Of a stretch of 32,845 nt of DNA, positions 29,616 to 32,845 are shown one piece after another. The DNA is from a virus. Below the pieces are notes generated by a model, which worked only from the letters and a program-made list of their open reading frames with translations, was not told where the DNA came from and ran no database searches. The stretch's first letter is position 1; the number at the start of each line of letters is the position of its first letter. A program made the translations under genes and the position numbers. The stretch covers positions 1 to 32,845 of IMG/VR virus record IMGVR_UViG_3300009379_000033, one strand, 5' to 3'.

Positions 29616-29636
29616 GAGCCACACAGGAGAGAGCAC

Positions 29637-30161
29637 ATGAGCACGAACATGCCTGAGGTACTGACCAACTTTCGGCTCTATTACGACGGCGCTAAGGACA
29701 TGATGGGCGTGGTGGATGTCACCGTGCCGGACATCGAGCCCCTTAACGCAGCCATCAAGGGGGCCGGTATTCTGGGCGAGATCTCCGTTCCCATCATCGG
29801 GCACATCGGGGCCATGACCATGACCATCAATTTCCGAACCGTCACCCTGGACATGACCCTCTTTAGCATGCCCATCCCCCATGTGGTTGATCTCCGAGGG
29901 TCTCTGCAGGTTCAGGACATGGCCACGGGGAAACGCAAGGTGAAACCCGTGAGGATCTCCGGGCAGGGCTCCACCAAAAAGACCAGCCTCGGCAAGTTTG
30001 CCGTTGGGGAAGGCAACGACTCCAGCGTGGAGCTGGAGCTCACCCGTTTCAACCTGATGATTGACGGGGTTGAGAACATCCTCATCGACAAGCTCAACAA
30101 CGTCTACGTGGTGAACGGCGTGGACTGCCTGGAGGAGGTAAACAAGGCCCTGGGGCTGTAA
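29637..30161 (+). CDS. Major tail tube protein (P2 FII type)
   Basis: A 174-residue tube subunit: PEVLTNFRLYYDGAKDMMGV, VTVPDIEPLNAAIKGAGILG, ISVPIIGHIGAMTMTINFRT, and a C-terminal VELELTRFNLMIDGVENILI with DKLNNVYVVNGVDCLEEVNK; these match the P2/Mu phage major tail tube family. AGGAGAG precedes the ATG. It lies between palindrome copies 3 and 4. Confidence 0.94.
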   Translation: MSTNMPEVLTNFRLYYDGAKDMMGVVDVTVPDIEPLNAAIKGAGILGEISVPIIGHIGAMTMTINFRTVTLDMTLFSMPIPHVVDLRGSLQVQDMATGKRKVKPVRISGQGSTKKTSLGKFAVGEGNDSSVELELTRFNLMIDGVENILIDKLNNVYVVNGVDCLEEVNKALGL

Positions 30162-30173
30162 ATCAAAAACCGA

Positions 30174-30189
30174 TGTCTACGCGTAGACA
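30174..30189. repeat. Palindrome copy 4 (between tube and chaperone genes)
   Basis: TGTCTACGCGTAGACA again, with flanks that are not fully symmetric (CGA left, ATC right). It ends 27 bases before the chaperone gene start codon. Confidence 0.7.
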
Positions 30190-30216
30190 ATCTTAATGAA
30201 CAACAGGAGAGACAAG

Positions 30217-30504
30217 ATGAAAATTGTACTGAAAAAAGCGATCACGTTTGAAGGAAAAGAGATCAACGAAATCAACTTGGACCTTGATAGCCTCACCGGT
30301 GAGGACATGGCTCAGGCGGAACGGGAGTATTTTGCCACAGGTGGGCACCCTGTGGTGCCTTTGTTGATCAGCTCCGGGTACTGTGCTGCGCTTGCGTCGC
30401 GTGCAACACAGTACCCCTTTGAGGCCATCATGGCATTGCCCCTGAAGGAATGTCATAAGGTCGTGTCTGGGGTACAGAGTTTTTTGCTCGGTACGGAGAG
30501 TTAA
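30217..30504 (+). CDS. Tail assembly chaperone, short form (P2 E type)
   Basis: A 95-residue protein starting MKIVLKKAITFEGKEINEIN at ATG 30217 (AGGAGAG upstream). The pattern LDLDSLTGEDMAQAEREYFA, VPLLISSGYCAALASRATQY and MALPLKECHKVVSGVQSFLL fits the P2/Mu tail assembly chaperone family (E-type). The heptamer T TTT TTG at its 3' end allows a -1 shift to an extended form. It helps load the tape measure protein. Confidence 0.85.
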   Translation: MKIVLKKAITFEGKEINEINLDLDSLTGEDMAQAEREYFATGGHPVVPLLISSGYCAALASRATQYPFEAIMALPLKECHKVVSGVQSFLLGTES

Positions 30505-30635
30505 CGGTAAAACAGGCAAAAACACTCTGTTTTGATATGGCAAGGGCATCGCATACCGGCGTGGATTTCTATTACCGAATGCCCCTGCCACAACTCTTCG
30601 ATTGGTTAACTGTGATTAACGAGGCGGTGAAATAA
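30217..30635 (+). CDS. Tail assembly chaperone, frameshifted long form (P2 E+E' type)
   Basis: A -1 slip at T TTT TTG (30480-30486, in the correct phase with the E frame) continues in a second frame as ARYGELTVKQAKTLCFDMAR, ...DFYYRMPLPQLFDWLTVINE and ends at TAA 30633-30635. The fusion would be 139 residues. The same heptamer is used in phage P2 gene E. The tail extension has no good start of its own, and its stop overlaps the tape measure start (TAATG). Confidence 0.8.
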
Positions 30636-32845
30636 TGGCTGCAAAAGTACACGAGATAGGGATCAAGCTGAGCGGCGTGGTAAGCCAGAAATTCACCGGC
30701 TCGGTCTTAAACGCTTCCAAAACAGTGGGCATGCTGGGACAGAAGATCGTATCCCTCGAAAAAGCTCGTAAGGAAACAAGCAGGTTTGGACCACTTCAAA
30801 AAGAGATCGTAGATCTTGGACATCAATTTAAAAAAGCCGAAGAGGAGAGCAGGCAGCTTGCCACCGAAATTGCTCTGACGGAAAGCCATGCACAAAAGCT
30901 GGGGAGCCAATTTGAAGCGGCCGATCACAAGACAAGAAAACTGGAGGCCTCGCTGGGCAGCCAAAAAACCGCTTTTGCCAAACTAAAGCATGAAATGGCC
31001 TCAGCGAATGAGAAAGTTCAGACGACAAAAACCGAATTCTCCGAAGCTCGGGAGGCAAGCAAGCTGCTTGCATCCGAAATTGCTGCGACAGCAAAGCCGA
31101 CAAAGACGCTCCAAGATCAATTTGTCGCCGCCAAACAAAAAACTCAACTGCTGAAAACTTCGTTGGACAGCCAGAAGACATCTCTTGCCAAATTAAAACA
31201 TGAGATGACCTCTGCAAATGAGAAAACCCAGGCAATAAAAGCCGAATTTTCTGAAGCTCGTGAGGCAAGCAAGCGGTTTGCCTCCGAACTTGCCGCGACA
31301 GCAAAACCGACAAAGCTACTTCAAAACCGGTTTGAAGAGGCGAACCGAAAAGCGAAAGAGTTGAAAACATCCATGCGAGGACAGGGGAAAACGCTTGTTA
31401 CGCTAAAGCGTGAGTTAAGCGCCGCGGGTATGAAAACCAAGGCGCTTGCGAAACACAACGAGGATCTCGCAGAGTCCATCGATTTTGCGAGGCGAAAAGA
31501 AGAGAAGCTTCAAAGTATCATGATGAAGCAGAAAACTCTGCGAGGCAAGCGCGGGGAGATGCAGGGCAAGCTGTTTGACGCGGCGGCCATCGGGGCTGCC
31601 GTTGCGTTTCCCACCATGATTGCCGCTCGGTTCGAGCAGAGCATGGCTGAAGTCAAATCCCTCACCGGGGCGACCGGAAAAGATTTCGAAGCTTTGACGG
31701 CTAAGGCGCGGCTCCTGGGTTCCACCACCTCCTTTTCGGCCAGTGAAGCGGCTCAAGGCATGAAGTACCTGGGCATGGCGGGGTTCAGCACAACCCAAAT
31801 CGTTTCAGCCATGCCGGGTGTTCTCAACATGGCGAAAGCCGGAGCTGTGGACTTGGGGCTGGCGTCGGATATCGCATCGGACATCATGTCTGGTTTTGGT
31901 CTGAAGGCAACGGAGATGGGCCGCGTCTCCGACGTGCTCACCCGAACCTTCACCAGCTCCAACACCTCCCTTGAGATGCTTGGGGAGACCATGAAGTACG
32001 TGGCCCCCATCGCCTCCAAGGCGGGGATGTCCCTGGAGGAGACCTCGGCCATGGCCGGGCTGTTGGGCAACGTGGGGATCAAGGCGAGTATGGCCGGTAC
32101 CACGCTCAAGGGCATGGTGATGGGGATTGCGTCGCCGTCCGCGGAGGCATCCGAAGCTTTGAAAAAACTGGGGGTCAGCACCGCTGATGCTCAGGGGAAC
32201 ATACGGCCCATGACGGGAATTCTCGGGGATCTCTCCAAGGCCACCAAAAACATGGGCAACGCCGAAAAGCTGGACGTTGTGAAGACCATTTTCGGCAAGG
32301 TCTCGGCGGCGGGTCTCACCGAGCTGCTCTCCCAGGCCGGTGAAAACGGCATTCAGGAGTACATCAAGAAGGTCCAGAACTCCAAAGGCGCGGCGGAGCA
32401 AATCGCCAAGGTAATGGACAACACCACCATTGGTGCCCTCAAAGGGCTTGGCTCGGCGGCGGAAGGCATTGCCATTGTGCTCGGGAATACCCTTACTCCG
32501 GCGATTACGGCAGCGGCCCATGGCCTTGCGTTCATCACACGGGGCGTCACCGCCGCAGCGGAAAAATTTCCTATGGTGACAAAGGTTGTGGGCCTCCTCG
32601 TGGGGGGGACAGTTGCTCTGACAACCACAGTTATCGCTGCAGGCTACGCCTGGTCTTTTGCGAGTACCGGTATCGCTAAGGCCCAGGAAATGTATACGTT
32701 GGTCAGCCTGCGTTTAAAGGGTGTGACGATTCGCACCCTCGCCCACAGCGCCGCCCAAAAAGTTGCCACTGTGACCACCCGGATGATGGCGTTGGCTACC
32801 GCCGGTGCCACGCGCGCCTCGGCCATGGCCAATGTAGGGCTTTTG
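30635..32845 (+). CDS. Tape measure protein (5' part, cut by window end)
   Basis: 737 codons are seen, with no stop. MAAKVHEIGIKLSGVVSQKF is followed by a coiled-coil region (about 30-320) with tandem units of 69-70 residues starting at 30896, 31103 and 31313 (for example LKHEMxSANEK, EFSEAREASK and ATAKPTK). From about residue 325 comes a PhageMin_Tail-type domain (FEQSMAEVKSLTGATGKDFE, LGSTTSFSASEAAQGMKYLG, EMLGETMKYVAPIASKAGMS) and then hydrophobic segments (VGLLVGGTVALTTTVIAAGY). It sets tail length and later enters or crosses the host membrane. The repeat number may set length. Confidence 0.93.
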   Translation, partial: MAAKVHEIGIKLSGVVSQKFTGSVLNASKTVGMLGQKIVSLEKARKETSRFGPLQKEIVDLGHQFKKAEEESRQLATEIALTESHAQKLGSQFEAADHKTRKLEASLGSQKTAFAKLKHEMASANEKVQTTKTEFSEAREASKLLASEIAATAKPTKTLQDQFVAAKQKTQLLKTSLDSQKTSLAKLKHEMTSANEKTQAIKAEFSEAREASKRFASELAATAKPTKLLQNRFEEANRKAKELKTSMRGQGKTLVTLKRELSAAGMKTKALAKHNEDLAESIDFARRKEEKLQSIMMKQKTLRGKRGEMQGKLFDAAAIGAAVAFPTMIAARFEQSMAEVKSLTGATGKDFEALTAKARLLGSTTSFSASEAAQGMKYLGMAGFSTTQIVSAMPGVLNMAKAGAVDLGLASDIASDIMSGFGLKATEMGRVSDVLTRTFTSSNTSLEMLGETMKYVAPIASKAGMSLEETSAMAGLLGNVGIKASMAGTTLKGMVMGIASPSAEASEALKKLGVSTADAQGNIRPMTGILGDLSKATKNMGNAEKLDVVKTIFGKVSAAGLTELLSQAGENGIQEYIKKVQNSKGAAEQIAKVMDNTTIGALKGLGSAAEGIAIVLGNTLTPAITAAAHGLAFITRGVTAAAEKFPMVTKVVGLLVGGTVALTTTVIAAGYAWSFASTGIAKAQEMYTLVSLRLKGVTIRTLAHSAAQKVATVTTRMMALATAGATRASAMANVGLL

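Noticed and set aside
1-32845. CRISPR arrays, tRNA or rRNA genes.
   Set aside because: No regularly spaced identical repeats with unique spacers and no tRNA-like cloverleaf or rRNA segment was recognised on either strand by eye.

Overview
The window is the left and central part of a temperate tailed phage genome (a prophage or phage-plasmid): integrase at the left edge, plasmid-type partition genes, a lysogeny switch, accessory cassettes, replication genes, then packaging, head and tail genes running rightward. It stops inside the tape measure gene, so baseplate, fibres and the far attachment end are not seen. Most of the DNA is moderately G+C-rich with strong AAGGAG-type ribosome binding sites. 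The host looks like a Gram-negative proteobacterium or desulfobacterium; GCCTCCGGCGG palindromes hint at Desulfobacterota, but that is a weak inference from memory.

Layout. (1) 1-5413, minus strand: integrase, a small excisionase/AlpA-like protein, ParB, ParA and four unknown proteins, mostly joined by ATGA-type overlaps. (2) 5414-8100, control region: a standalone homologue of the terminase nuclease domain that has lost its acidic active-site residues, a ribbon-helix-helix protein, and two divergent HTH regulators around a dyad operator. (3) 8102-12511, accessory cargo: a BRCT protein with a PD-(D/E)XK-like partner, an A+T-rich gene pair (soluble protein plus four-helix membrane protein, arranged like RexA-RexB) flanked by imperfect 43-46 bp direct repeats, and a three-gene HigB-HigA-HicB-like toxin-antitoxin set. 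(4) 12512-15808: possible small RNA, CII-like regulator, an HTH gene broken by an in-frame TGA, a replication initiator and a DnaB helicase. (5) 15936-24863: zinc-ribbon/HTH protein, terminase subunits, a RelE-type toxin-antitoxin on the opposite strand, gpW-like joiner, portal, S49 protease with nested scaffold start, decoration protein and major capsid protein. (6) 24882-26487: GAF-like membrane protein, DUF5675-like protein and three-helix holin. (7) 26484-end: head-tail and tail completion proteins, contractile sheath, tube, tail chaperone with a P2-type -1 frameshift site, and tape measure. The virion is therefore a myovirus with a lambda-type head and a P2/Mu-type tail.

The strongest unexplained signals are: (a) four copies of the perfect palindrome TGTCTACGCGTAGACA, one inside parB and three in the gaps between structural genes, in a genome that encodes ParA and ParB, so candidate dispersed centromere/silencing sites or, because their flanks covary, RNA hairpins; (b) the nuclease-dead terminase fragment, a candidate packaging inhibitor or decoy; (c) a large folded RNA-like element present twice, ahead of the decoration gene and after the capsid gene; and (d) the accessory cassettes, which look like defence or exclusion modules. 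Functions proposed for these are inferences from sequence reading; no database search was possible.
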